Positions 15,904-24,449 of a stretch of 36,896 nucleotides of DNA are shown in pieces (position 1 is the first letter of the stretch; each line of letters begins with the position of its first letter). The stretch is taken from contig NZ_BOLK01000017.1 in assembly GCF_016861565.1 (NCBI RefSeq), positions 1-36,896 of the forward strand, given 5' to 3'. The notes below the pieces were generated by a model, which did no database searches, was not told the DNA's origin, and saw only the letters and a program-made list of their open reading frames with translations. A program made the translations under genes and the position numbers. The stretch is from Secundilactobacillus yichangensis. Lineage in GTDB: Bacteria; Bacillota; Bacilli; Lactobacillales; Lactobacillaceae.

Positions 15904-17283
15904 TTGAAGAAAGTTTCGAACGGCTTCATTTATACTTTCGGTGCACTTGGTGGCCTACTTTTTGGTTACGATATTGCATCGGTTTCAGGAGCAATTCTAT
16001 TTATTCAAAAACAGCTTAACTTAGGTCCTTGGCAACAAGGCTGGGTTGTTAGTTCTGTTTTGATTGGTGCTATTATTGGTGCTTTAGCAACAAGTAAGTT
16101 TTTGGATACGTACGGTCGTCGCCGTCTATTGATCTGGGCGTCAGTTATCTTCTTCATTGGTGCGATAACTTCTGGCTTTGCGCCTGATTTCTGGGTATTG
16201 TTATTTACCCGAGTTATTCTAGGTATTGGTGTTGGGATAACGTCAGCACTGATTCCAGCTTACCTGCATGAACTTGCACCTAAGCGGATGCACGGTGCCG
16301 TTGCAACCATGTTCCAATTAATGGTTATGATTGGGATTTTGCTTGCTTACATTTTGAACTACAGCTTCGCACACATGTACACTGGTTGGCGTTGGATGTT
16401 AGGGTTTGCTGCTTTGCCAGCTGCCATCCTATTCTTCGGTTCTCTGTTCCTGCCAGAAAGTCCTCGTTTCTTGGCTAAGATTGGTCGAGTTGACGATGCT
16501 CGTAACGTTTTAATGGGTACGAACAAGGGCGATGTTAAAGCCGTTGATAAGGCACTGAAAGAAATTCAAGAAAATGCTAAAATGCCAACAGGTGGTTGGA
16601 AAGAACTGTTTGGTAAGGGTGTTCGGCCAGCTTTGATCACTGGTTTAGGCGTGGCTCTTTTCCAACAAGTTATCGGTAGTAATAGTGTTATTTTCTACGC
16701 ACCAACTATTTTCACTAAAGTTGGTTGGGGAGTCATTGCTGCCCTACTGGCACATATTGGTATTGGTACCATTAACGTTTTAGTTACGGTTCTGGCTATG
16801 TTCATGATGGATAAGGTTGACCGTAAGAAGATGCTAGAATTTGGTGCTGCTGGTATGGGTCTATCTCTGCTGGTTATGTACACCATTTTGAAGTTTGATA
16901 ATGGTTCTAAAGCCGCTGCGATCGTTAGTGCGATTGCGCTGACTGTTTACATTGCCTTCTATGCAACGACTTGGGCACCTGTTACCTGGGTATTTATTGG
17001 TGAAGTCTTCCCACTAAATATTCGTGGTTTAGGTACTTCACTCTGTGCTGCTACGAACTGGTTAGCAGATATGGTTGTTTCACTAACCTTCCCAATGATG
17101 TTGAGTGCATGGGGACTAGACAACGCCTTCTTATTCTATGCGGTCATTTGTGGAATCGCTATTATAGTCGTTCACAAAGAATTCATTGAAACCCGTGGTA
17201 AATCATTGGAGGAGATCGAACTTGATCTTCATAAAGCTGCAGGTACGGTTGACGCAACTAAGGCAGTAGGACACCAAGCTTAA
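15904..17283 (+). CDS. araE: Sugar-porter family MFS symporter, probable L-arabinose:H+ permease
   Basis: A 459-aa, 12-segment member of the major facilitator sugar-porter family. Typical marks are GGLLFGYDIASVSGAI at the N-terminus, DTYGRRRLL in the first loop, PESPRFL after segment 6, QQVIGSNSVIFYAPTIF in segment 7 and a cytoplasmic tail with ETRGKSLEEIE. These match AraE/XylT-type pentose:proton symporters, usually about 460 aa. The TTG start follows GAGGGGTG. The promoter carries AraR-like operators and cre boxes, the strongest evidence that arabinose is a substrate; xylose or other pentoses cannot be excluded. A terminator follows at 17334. Confidence 0.85.
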   Translation: MKKVSNGFIYTFGALGGLLFGYDIASVSGAILFIQKQLNLGPWQQGWVVSSVLIGAIIGALATSKFLDTYGRRRLLIWASVIFFIGAITSGFAPDFWVLLFTRVILGIGVGITSALIPAYLHELAPKRMHGAVATMFQLMVMIGILLAYILNYSFAHMYTGWRWMLGFAALPAAILFFGSLFLPESPRFLAKIGRVDDARNVLMGTNKGDVKAVDKALKEIQENAKMPTGGWKELFGKGVRPALITGLGVALFQQVIGSNSVIFYAPTIFTKVGWGVIAALLAHIGIGTINVLVTVLAMFMMDKVDRKKMLEFGAAGMGLSLLVMYTILKFDNGSKAAAIVSAIALTVYIAFYATTWAPVTWVFIGEVFPLNIRGLGTSLCAATNWLADMVVSLTFPMMLSAWGLDNAFLFYAVICGIAIIVVHKEFIETRGKSLEEIELDLHKAAGTVDATKAVGHQA

Positions 17284-17333
17284 TTTAAAGATGATTTTAA
17301 ATTGAAATGCCATGTTTCTATGAAGTTATTTTC

Positions 17334-17369
17334 AAGAGGATCAATTCATTATGAGTTGGTCCTCTTTTT
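17334..17369 (+). terminator. Intrinsic terminator of the araE-like gene
   Basis: AAGAGGATCAA (17334-17344) pairs with TTGGTCCTCTT (17356-17366) with one wobble, followed by a T run. Confidence 0.82.
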
Positions 17370-17575
17370 GTTGAAATCTTTTAAGTAGGAACCAAGGTGT
17401 TGGAAAATTATCGAATGAATTTAAGTGCTCCAATTACCGCTACTATAGAATTTGATAGTGTATCTTGATGATTAACTCGGAAGAAAACGCTTGCGTCCGT
17501 ACAAAAAATGAAGCACAATGATGTTAATCTTTTTAGCGAAACGCAATACGTTCAGTTTAATTAAGGAGCTATACA

Positions 17576-17785
17576 ATGAATAATAAACAGTTAAAATTAA
17601 ATACACATTTTTATAAAGACTTTGAATTTTGGATCGCAATTGTTGTGATGATTGCTGCTGGATCAACAATTATTCATGAGGCGGTAACCAATATCTACTT
17701 TTGGCTGGATATTGCCATGATTGTGTTAGGCATTGTTACACTAGTAGATTCATTGATTTTGCATCGTAAACAAGTTAAAGGTTAA
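17576..17785 (+). CDS. Small two-segment membrane protein of unknown function
   Basis: A 69-aa protein with two hydrophobic segments (about 18-35, FWIAIVVMIAAGSTIIHE, and 42-62, FWLDIAMIVLGIVTLVDSL) and a basic tail HRKQVKG. The ATG at 17576 follows AAGGAGCT at good spacing, and a 20-bp terminator stem lies just after the stop. It resembles many small membrane proteins of lactobacilli without known function. No AraR-like box was seen ahead of it. Confidence 0.6.
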   Translation: MNNKQLKLNTHFYKDFEFWIAIVVMIAAGSTIIHEAVTNIYFWLDIAMIVLGIVTLVDSLILHRKQVKG

Positions 17786-17791
17786 TAAATG

Positions 17792-17841
17792 AAAATAGTC
17801 CCCACAGTTAAGTGATGCACTTTAACTGTGGGGACTATTTT
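17792..17841. terminator. Bidirectional intrinsic terminator
   Basis: The stem 17792-17811 with 17822-17841 is perfect over 20 bp with A and T runs on the two sides. It separates the small membrane protein gene from the convergent galM gene. Confidence 0.9.
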
Positions 17842-17877
17842 ATCTAAAAACTGTGAGTTAATGAGTCAGCTGGATAA

Positions 17878-18909
17878 TTAGAATTTAAACTGATACCCAA
17901 TTTCGTACGATTTAGTTTCTCCTGGAAGAAGTGTGGTATCGCCAAAGTTTTCAAAGCGAGTGGCATCAGAGAGATTTTGTGCTTCTAGGGCAATCCCCAT
18001 GTATGGGGCACCTTGACCAAGCGTTAAGTTCATATCTGGTGTAAATGAATTGGCAGTGAAGACAACTAATCCGTTTCGTTTTGACTGAAGCGTTACTTCA
18101 CGTTTGGACTGAGGATCAGTCAGGTTTGCAATGTCATCATTCTTATCTGGAATGACTTCAAAGATGTCGTCGAAGCCTTTTTCATTGGTGTCCTGCATTT
18201 CATCCAGGGCTTTTCCTAACTGGGTTGGGCTTGTAAAATCAAACGGTGTATCGTGGTTGTCTAACAAGCGCCCAGTTGGAATCTTTTCAGAATCAACGTC
18301 CATATGATGCGGACTGTTGAGAGTAAGAACTTGGCTGCGAATACTCTTTTCGCCGCTAAGGTTAAAGTAAACGTGGTAAGTCGGGTTGAAAATAGTTGGT
18401 GCTTCACTTTCGGCTGTAAAGTTAACCACTAACTTATTGTTGTTACCAAGGGTGTATTTCGTCGTAACCGTCATTGCGGGGAAGTCACCCTTTTCGGTTG
18501 ATGGGAAGTGATGCTTCAAGGTTAAAGTTGCTTCCTCCGATGAGCTGGCAAGTTCACCATGCCAGTTTACAGAATGAAAACCGTTTGGACCGCCGTGGAG
18601 GGTGTTTTGACCTTCGTTTGGTGCAACCTGAGTTGTTTTCCCATTAATGGTGAACTTTCCTTGCTTGATCCGGCCGCCAGCCGTTCCAATCATCATGTTG
18701 ACATAAAATGGATTAGCATAATAATCAGCTGTAGCTGGGTAAGCTAACAAGATATTTTGCTTTTTGCCTGCTTTATTTGGCAGTAAAATTTCGCGGATAA
18801 TCCCTCCCTGACTTAATACGGTAACGGTGACATCATTGTCATTAGTCAGGTGAAAAGCAGTCACTTCCTGTCCATTATAATGGTCGAACAGTTCCTGAGA
18901 TGTTTCCAA
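17878..18909 (-). CDS. galM: Aldose 1-epimerase (mutarotase)
   Basis: A 343-aa protein of the GalM family, which interconverts alpha and beta anomers of free sugars. Marks are GTAGGRIKQGKF, the substrate-binding NTLHGGPNGFHSVNW, the catalytic His in NPTYHVYFNLSG and the catalytic Glu near GIALEAQNLSDA. Length fits the family. The start is taken as TTG at 18907-18909, eight bases after AGGAG; a GTG three codons upstream overlaps that site. It is divergent from araR. Glycosidases release a single anomer, so a mutarotase supports fast entry of arabinose into the isomerase step. Confidence 0.9.
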   Translation of the reverse strand: METSQELFDHYNGQEVTAFHLTNDNDVTVTVLSQGGIIREILLPNKAGKKQNILLAYPATADYYANPFYVNMMIGTAGGRIKQGKFTINGKTTQVAPNEGQNTLHGGPNGFHSVNWHGELASSSEEATLTLKHHFPSTEKGDFPAMTVTTKYTLGNNNKLVVNFTAESEAPTIFNPTYHVYFNLSGEKSIRSQVLTLNSPHHMDVDSEKIPTGRLLDNHDTPFDFTSPTQLGKALDEMQDTNEKGFDDIFEVIPDKNDDIANLTDPQSKREVTLQSKRNGLVVFTANSFTPDMNLTLGQGAPYMGIALEAQNLSDATRFENFGDTTLLPGETKSYEIGYQFKF

Positions 18910-19060
18910 AATAATCACTCCTGTCTTTTTCTATTGGCAATCGGGTATTAATAATTTTGAACGGGTAAAATTTATTTGGTTGAAGTGGTACGGTAGAACC
19001 AAACAAATTTTTTTAATTCAGGACTATTTATAGACTCGATAACTTTTTGAAGTATGGTAA

Positions 19061-19089
19061 TATAATATTGATTATGTTTAAAACATAAT
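19061..19089 (+). promoter_or_regulatory. araR -10 box and 19-bp palindromic operator
   Basis: TATAAT at 19061-19066 is followed by ATTATGTTT and AAACATAAT (19071-19089), a perfect 9-bp inverted repeat with a single central base, around the expected transcription start. This is the place for autorepression. The sequence differs from the ATACGTAT-type operators at araB and araE, but TTATGTTTAAAA (19072-19083) recurs at 20301-20312 ahead of araB. Confidence 0.6.
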
Positions 19090-19167
19090 TTTTTTGTGTA
19101 TGAAAGTCAAGAACTTATAATTTATTGAATAAATAAGATGGACATCAACTAATTGGAGCTATGTGGG

Positions 19168-20250
19168 ATGCAAGCAAAGTATGAGAAAGTCGAAGAAGAA
19201 CTAAAAAAGAAAATTCTTTCTGGTGAATATGAAATTGGCCAGAAGTTACCTACTGAAACGGAGCTGATGAATCAGTTTGAGGTCAGTCGATATACGATCA
19301 GACGGTCAGTTGGGGACTTGGAGAACCAGCACTTGATTTATCGGATACAGGGCGGCGGCATGTATGTCAACGATTGGCAGACCGCTAAAGCCAAAAATGT
19401 CAGTAACAATCGAATGATAGGAATTATTGCTACGCACATCGCAGATTACATTTTTCCGAGTATTGTTAATGGCGCTGACCAAATTATTTCCGATAATGGG
19501 TATGCAATGTTGCTGGCCAATACCCATAACGATCCTAAACGTGAGCGCAAATCTCTCATAACCATGCTTGAAAGCAACGTAGCAGGGTTAATTATTGAAC
19601 CGACTCAAAGTACGGTAATCTCGCCTAACTTGGATTTATATGGCAAGATTAAAGAATTACATTTGCCCGTTGTTTTTATTAATGCGGAGTATCAGCAGCT
19701 GGACGCTATTTCAGTGACCACTAACGATGTGGATGCAATGAAGAGAATGACCGATTATCTCATCGAACAAGGACATCGCAAACTTCTAGGTGTTTTTCAG
19801 ATCGATGATTTACAGGGTGTTAACCGGATGAACGGGTTTATTAAAGCCTATCAAGGAAATGCCGATAAGAAACTGGAAAGCAACGTGATCATGTACCGAA
19901 CGACGGATCCGCTCAAGAAAACCCTGGGACAAATTGAACGGGCGATTCAAAATGAGAATCGGCCAACTGCCATCGTCTGCTATAACGATCAGTTAGCAAT
20001 TCAAGTCATCGATTTAATTAAATCACTGGACTTGAAAGTCCCTGATGACATTTCGATTACCGGCTTTGATGATTATCGATTAAGCCGATATATTGAGCCA
20101 TCGCTGACGACAATGGTTCACGAAAAGGAAAAGATGGGCCATGATGCCGCGGGCTTACTAATTAGTATGATCGATAAGAAACAAGTAAAACCAATCGTTT
20201 ATAACCCAGAACTAATTGTCAGAAAGTCGGTTAAAAACCTAACAGAATAG
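19168..20250 (+). CDS. araR: AraR, GntR/LacI-type arabinose-responsive repressor
   Basis: A 360-aa protein with an N-terminal GntR-type winged helix (residues about 1-70: KKILSGEYEIGQKLPTETEL, FEVSRYTIRRSVGDLE, then YRIQGGGMYV) and a C-terminal LacI/periplasmic-binding-protein sensor domain (MIGIIATHIADYIFPSIVNG through DISITGFDDYRLSRYIEPSLTT). This fusion is typical of AraR of Firmicutes, which releases DNA when L-arabinose binds. The ATG at 19168 lies nine bases after GGAG; an in-frame TTG at 19153 is less likely. The gene is upstream of araBDA in the same direction with its own terminator. Probable targets are araBDA, araE and the GH43 operon. Confidence 0.92.
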   Translation: MQAKYEKVEEELKKKILSGEYEIGQKLPTETELMNQFEVSRYTIRRSVGDLENQHLIYRIQGGGMYVNDWQTAKAKNVSNNRMIGIIATHIADYIFPSIVNGADQIISDNGYAMLLANTHNDPKRERKSLITMLESNVAGLIIEPTQSTVISPNLDLYGKIKELHLPVVFINAEYQQLDAISVTTNDVDAMKRMTDYLIEQGHRKLLGVFQIDDLQGVNRMNGFIKAYQGNADKKLESNVIMYRTTDPLKKTLGQIERAIQNENRPTAIVCYNDQLAIQVIDLIKSLDLKVPDDISITGFDDYRLSRYIEPSLTTMVHEKEKMGHDAAGLLISMIDKKQVKPIVYNPELIVRKSVKNLTE

Positions 20251-20269
20251 TATTCGATATCGTTTAAGG

Positions 20270-20302
20270 GCTTCATGTACTTCAGTGCATGAAGCTTTTT
20301 TT
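20270..20302 (+). terminator. Intrinsic terminator of araR
   Basis: An 11-bp stem (20270-20280 with 20285-20295, one wobble) around TTCA is followed by eight T/TA-rich bases. Confidence 0.85.
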
Positions 20303-20317
20303 ATGTTTAAAAGCATT

Positions 20318-20372
20318 AATTATACGTATAAATGAAAAATTCGTTGATTCATACTAATAAATAGTTTACAAT
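20318..20372 (+). promoter_or_regulatory. araBDA promoter with two AraR-like operators
   Basis: TTGATT (20344-20349) and TACAAT (20367-20372) form a promoter with a 17-bp spacer. AATTATACGTATAAAT (20318-20333) is a near-perfect palindrome upstream of -35. ATTCATACTAATAAAT (20347-20362) lies within the spacer. The two sites are 29 bp apart, about as at araE, which suggests cooperative or looped AraR binding. Confidence 0.72.
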
Positions 20373-20378
20373 GTTCTT

Positions 20379-20392
20379 TGTAAGCGATTTAG
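20379..20392 (+). promoter_or_regulatory. Weak cre-like site at araB
   Basis: TGTAAGCGATTTAG matches the cre consensus at 12 of 14 positions, just after the -10 box. Confidence 0.4.
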
Positions 20393-20431
20393 TTTTTGGT
20401 ATTGAATGTAAAATTCCGGAGGATTGAAGTA

Positions 20432-22033
20432 ATGGACAACCAAGTCAAAAATAAAATTATGGCTGGTGAAACTGCGCTTGGAATCGAATTAGGTTCTACG
20501 CGGATAAAAGCAGTTTTAGTAACCAATGATTTCCAAACGGTTGCGTCAGGTGACTTTACTTGGGAAAACGAATTGATCAATAATATTTGGACTTATCCAA
20601 TTGAAAAGATTTGGAAGGGTATCCAGACAAGTTATCAAACGATGGCCCAAAGCGTTGAAAGTCAGTATAACGTTCAACTTAAAAAAATTGGTAGCATTGG
20701 TATTTCAGCAATGATGCATGGTTATATGCCATTTGATAAAAAGGGAAACTTATTAGTACCTTTTCGGACTTGGCGGAACAACATCACTGGGCAAGCTGCT
20801 GATGATTTAACGGCATTATTCAATTTTAATATTCCGCAACGTTGGAGCATTGCACACTTGTACCAAGCAATTTTGAACCAAGAAGATCACGTCAAAGACG
20901 TTGATTTTATCACGACATTAGCCGGCTATGTTCACTGGAAACTATCAGGTGAAAAGGTTCTGGGTATTGGGGATGCATCTGGTGTTTTCCCAATTAATGA
21001 TGCCACTAAAACGTACGATCAAGACATGATCGACAAATTTAACCAACAACCTTCAGTTCGTCAGTATATCTGGAGTCTAAAAGATGTCTTGCCAACCATT
21101 AAACTGGCTGGCGAAAGTGCCGGAAGCCTCACGGGCGAAGGCGCTAAGCTGCTTGATCCAAGCGGTGAGCTTGAGCCTGGTGCCGTGATGGCACCACCAG
21201 AAGGGGACGCTGGCACTGGCATGGTTTCTACCAATGCTGTTCGGAAGCGGACTGGTAATATTTCTGCCGGAACTTCAGCATTCTCAATGGTTGTACTGGA
21301 TCAGCAGGTTGATAAGGTTCACCGTGATATCGACATGGTAACGACGCCAAGCGGCGATCCAGTTGCGATGGTGCACACCAATAACTGTTCTTCAGATATT
21401 AATGCCTGGGTTGAATTGTTCAATCAATTTGCTAAAGAAATCGGTATCGATTTGAAGCCGGACGAATTATACGGCGCGTTATTTAACAGTTCTACTAGGG
21501 CTGAAGCTAACGCTGGTGGCCTGTTGAGTTACGCTTATCTTTCTGGCGAGAATATCACCAAAATGCCTGAAGGTCGGCCAATGGTTGTTCGAACGCCAAA
21601 CAGCCGGTTCAATTTACCAAACTTTATGAAGACGCATCTCTATTCAGCATTTGCGCCACTTAAGATTGGCAACGATATCCTCTCTAAGGAAGAACATATC
21701 AAAGCTGACGTTTTCATTGCTCAAGGCGGGTTATTTAAAACCCCTAAAGTTGGGCAGCAAGTTTTAGCTGATGCACTTGATACGCCGATCACCGTTATGA
21801 GTAATGCCGGTGAAGGCGGCCCTTGGGGAATGGCAATCTTAGCTTTATATGCTAAAGACAACGCTGATAGCTTGAGCTTGGCTGACTTTTTGGACAAGAA
21901 GGTTTTCTCAAATCCCGAGAGTACAACCGTTGAACCCGATCCAGAAGGCGTCAAAGGCTGCAACGAATTTATTGAAGCATATAAAAAAGGCCTTGTGGTT
22001 GAATCACAGGCCGTTAAATCAATTGATCTTTAA
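20432..22033 (+). CDS. araB: L-ribulokinase
   Basis: A 533-aa FGGY-family sugar kinase that phosphorylates L-ribulose to L-ribulose 5-phosphate with ATP. The N-terminal ALGIELGSTRIKAVLV is the ATP phosphate-binding loop. GISAMMHGYMPFD, GTSAFSMVV, HTNNCSSDINAW and SNAGEGGPWGMAILAL are family segments, and the length fits the AraB of lactobacilli. The ATG at 20432 follows CCGGAGG; longer frames upstream run into the promoter. It is the first gene of araB-araD-araA, 20 bp before araD. Confidence 0.94.
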   Translation: MDNQVKNKIMAGETALGIELGSTRIKAVLVTNDFQTVASGDFTWENELINNIWTYPIEKIWKGIQTSYQTMAQSVESQYNVQLKKIGSIGISAMMHGYMPFDKKGNLLVPFRTWRNNITGQAADDLTALFNFNIPQRWSIAHLYQAILNQEDHVKDVDFITTLAGYVHWKLSGEKVLGIGDASGVFPINDATKTYDQDMIDKFNQQPSVRQYIWSLKDVLPTIKLAGESAGSLTGEGAKLLDPSGELEPGAVMAPPEGDAGTGMVSTNAVRKRTGNISAGTSAFSMVVLDQQVDKVHRDIDMVTTPSGDPVAMVHTNNCSSDINAWVELFNQFAKEIGIDLKPDELYGALFNSSTRAEANAGGLLSYAYLSGENITKMPEGRPMVVRTPNSRFNLPNFMKTHLYSAFAPLKIGNDILSKEEHIKADVFIAQGGLFKTPKVGQQVLADALDTPITVMSNAGEGGPWGMAILALYAKDNADSLSLADFLDKKVFSNPESTTVEPDPEGVKGCNEFIEAYKKGLVVESQAVKSIDL

Positions 22034-22053
22034 TTAAGGAGTGAACCAGTAAA

Positions 22054-22782
22054 ATGCTAGAAGAACTTAAGCAAGAAGTGTACGAAGCTAACATGCAGCT
22101 GCCAAAGTTAGGGTTAGTGACCTTTACTTGGGGCAATGTTTCCGGTATCGATCGTGAGAAGGGCCTTTTCGTTATTAAGCCATCAGGTGTTGAGTATGAC
22201 AAGTTGAAGCCTGAAGACTTGGTAGTTGTTAATTTGAAGGGTGAAGTTGTTGAAGGTGAAATGAATCCTTCCAGCGATACACCAACTCATACCTACCTAT
22301 ATAACCACTTTCCAAAGATTGGCGGAATTGTTCATACCCACTCACCTTGGGCCGTTTCGTTTGCCGCAGCTAAGATGGATATTCCAGCCATGAACACCAC
22401 GCATGCGGACACGTTCTTTGGTGACGTGCCTGCAGCCGATGCCCTCACTAAGGAAGAAATCGAAGAGGACTATGAAGGGAATACTGGTAAGACCATTGTT
22501 AAGACCTTCGAAGAACGTGGTTTGGATTATGAAGCCGTACCAGCAGCTTTAGTTAGCCAGCACGGCCCGTTTGCTTGGGGACCAACCCCAGCCAAGGCGG
22601 TCTATAATTCTAAGGTTTTGGAAGTTGTTGCTGAAGAAGACTTCCACACCATGGCATTAACCCATCAAAGTTCCGAATTACCGCAATACCTGTTGGATAA
22701 GCATTATTACCGTAAGCATGGCGCTAACGCATACTATGGCCAAAATAATGCCCATTCAAAAGATCACGCAGCCCGTTCATAA
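22054..22782 (+). CDS. araD: L-ribulose-5-phosphate 4-epimerase
   Basis: A 242-aa class II aldolase/epimerase-fold enzyme that converts L-ribulose 5-phosphate to D-xylulose 5-phosphate. Zinc ligands are His94 and His96 in IVHTHSPWA and His170 in VSQHGPFAWG. Substrate-binding segments WGNVSGID and KPSGVEYDKL are present, with Tyr228-229 near the C-terminus. The ATG follows AAGGAGTG. It is the second gene of the operon, 42 bp before araA. The product joins the phosphoketolase or pentose phosphate routes. Confidence 0.95.
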   Translation: MLEELKQEVYEANMQLPKLGLVTFTWGNVSGIDREKGLFVIKPSGVEYDKLKPEDLVVVNLKGEVVEGEMNPSSDTPTHTYLYNHFPKIGGIVHTHSPWAVSFAAAKMDIPAMNTTHADTFFGDVPAADALTKEEIEEDYEGNTGKTIVKTFEERGLDYEAVPAALVSQHGPFAWGPTPAKAVYNSKVLEVVAEEDFHTMALTHQSSELPQYLLDKHYYRKHGANAYYGQNNAHSKDHAARS

Positions 22783-22824
22783 ATTTAGTTAACCAAAAAG
22801 TATTAATAAAGGAGATTTTTTGTT

Positions 22825-24246
22825 ATGTTAAGTACCCCAGATTACAAGTTTTGGTTTGTTACAGGTAGTCAATTTTTATATGGTGACGAACAATTAAAGT
22901 CCGTTGAAAAGGATGCTAGAGACATCGTTGATAAGTTAAACAAGTCAGGGAACTTGCCTTATCCAATCGAATTCAAGCTGACAGCTACCCGTGCTGATAA
23001 CATTACTCAGCTCATGAAGGATGCTAACCACGACGACAGCGTTGCCGGTGTGATCACTTGGATGCACACTTTCAGTCCTGCTAAGATGTGGATTCGCGGA
23101 ACTCAATTATTGCAAAAGCCATTACTTCATTTAGCTACCCAATACTTGAACCACATTCCATACGAGACCATCGACATGGACTACATGAACTTGAACCAAA
23201 GTGCTCATGGTGACCGTGAATACGGCTTTATCAATGCCCGTCTTCGGATGAACAATAAAGTTGTTTACGGCTGGTGGGGCGATGACGAAATCCAAAAGGA
23301 AATCGCTGACTGGCAAGATGTTGCCGTTGCTTACAACGAAAGCTTTAAGCTAAAAGTTGTTCTCTTTGGTGACAAGATGCGTAACGTTGCCGTTACTGAT
23401 GGTGACAAGATTGAAGCCCAAATTCAACTTGGCTGGACCGCTGACTACTACGCTGTTGGTGATTTAGTTGAAGAAATGAACAAGGTTACTGATGCTGATA
23501 TCGATAAGAAGTACGATGAACTATCTAAGACTTACACCATGAACCCTGGTGACAACGACGAAGCCTTCTTTGAAGACCACGTTAAGTACCAGATTCGCGA
23601 ATACTTCGGTTTGAAGCGCTTCATGGACGCGCATGGCTACACCGCCTTCTCAGATAACTTTGAAGACTTGTACGGCATGAAGGAATTACCTGGTTTGGCT
23701 ACTCAATTATTGATGGCTGAAGGCTATGGTTTTGCCGGTGAAGGTGACTGGAAGACCGCTGCTCTTGACCGCTTAATGAAGATTATCAGCCACAACAAGC
23801 GGACTGCATTTATGGAAGACTACACCCTTGATCTACGTAAGGGTCATGAAGCTATCCTTGGTTCACATATGCTTGAAGTTGACCCAACCTTAGCAACTGA
23901 CAAGCCAAAGATCGAAGTTCACCCATTGGACATCGGTGGTAAGGAAGATCCAGCTCGTTTGGTCTTTGCCGGTGGTGAAGGTGACGCAATCGATGTTACC
24001 TTGGCTGACTTCGGTGATGAATACCGGATGATTATGTACGAAGTAGATGGCCATAAGGCAGAGTCAATGCCTAAAATGCCAGTTGCTAAGCAGATGTGGA
24101 CTCCTAAGGCTGGCCTGAAGAACGGTGCTACCCAATGGATTGAAAATGGTGGTGGTCACCACACCGTCTTCTCATTCGGTGTCACTGCTCAACAAATGGA
24201 AGACTTCGCTAAGATGGTTAGCTTGCACTTAGTTAATATCAAATAA
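22825..24246 (+). CDS. araA: L-arabinose isomerase
   Basis: A 473-aa enzyme that isomerises L-arabinose to L-ribulose; family members often also convert D-galactose to D-tagatose slowly. The metal site residues are visible: Glu306 (FAGEGDWKT), Glu331 (FMEDYTLD), His348 (GSHMLEV) and His445/446 (GGGHHTVF). The N-terminal [12 protein letters not shown] and [12 protein letters not shown] are family marks. ATG follows GGAG. Codon use is strongly biased to a few preferred codons (GGT, AAG, GAC, TAC), pointing to high expression. It is the last gene of araBDA. No terminator lies right behind it; the first good hairpin is at 24371. Confidence 0.96.
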   Translation: MLSTPDYKFWFVTGSQFLYGDEQLKSVEKDARDIVDKLNKSGNLPYPIEFKLTATRADNITQLMKDANHDDSVAGVITWMHTFSPAKMWIRGTQLLQKPLLHLATQYLNHIPYETIDMDYMNLNQSAHGDREYGFINARLRMNNKVVYGWWGDDEIQKEIADWQDVAVAYNESFKLKVVLFGDKMRNVAVTDGDKIEAQIQLGWTADYYAVGDLVEEMNKVTDADIDKKYDELSKTYTMNPGDNDEAFFEDHVKYQIREYFGLKRFMDAHGYTAFSDNFEDLYGMKELPGLATQLLMAEGYGFAGEGDWKTAALDRLMKIISHNKRTAFMEDYTLDLRKGHEAILGSHMLEVDPTLATDKPKIEVHPLDIGGKEDPARLVFAGGEGDAIDVTLADFGDEYRMIMYEVDGHKAESMPKMPVAKQMWTPKAGLKNGATQWIENGGGHHTVFSFGVTAQQMEDFAKMVSLHLVNIK

Positions 24247-24309
24247 CTTTGCGCTAGGATTGCGGTATAACTTAGTGATAAGTGTACAGTAATCTATGTA
24301 TAACTACCC

Positions 24310-24339
24310 TTGACATTGATATCAGGTCAATACTATAAT
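24310..24339 (+). promoter_or_regulatory. Promoter with dyad, ahead of the GlcU/RbsU-type transporter gene
   Basis: TTGACA (24310-24315) and TATAAT (24334-24339) are both perfect consensus boxes with an 18-bp spacer. Within it TGATATCA is a palindrome, and TTGAC and GTCAA flank it as near-symmetric arms (24310-24330), suggesting a repressor site. No cre or AraR-like box was seen. Confidence 0.7.
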
Positions 24340-24370
24340 TTCTACTAGTTTCATATGATATTTAGAATAT

Positions 24371-24424
24371 AAATCATGATAATTTTACTCGATAATCATT
24401 AAAGTAAAATTATCATGATTTTTT
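24371..24424 (+). terminator. Terminator hairpin in the leader of the transporter gene
   Basis: A perfect 19-bp stem (24371-24389 with 24403-24421) is followed by six T. It ends 25 bp before the TTG start of the transporter gene, leaving no room for a promoter in between. It can end araBDA read-through, but transcripts from the 24310 promoter must also pass it, so it may act as an attenuator. Confidence 0.8.
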
Positions 24425-24449
24425 GGTCTTTGATTGAAGGGGACGCATC

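Noticed and set aside
17472-17669. Minus-strand 65-codon frame opposite the 69-aa membrane protein
   Set aside because: It overlaps the better-supported plus-strand gene, has no good ribosome binding site and encodes no recognisable pattern.
18975-19003. TTTGGTT/AACCAAA inverted repeat followed by T run as a terminator
   Set aside because: No plus-strand gene lies upstream to be terminated. It is in the galM-araR promoter gap and could be an operator, but the 7-bp arms with a 15-bp loop are weak.
24371-24424. A known riboswitch class
   Set aside because: The hairpin is a simple long stem with T run. No conserved aptamer motif of a known class is recognisable in the short leader.
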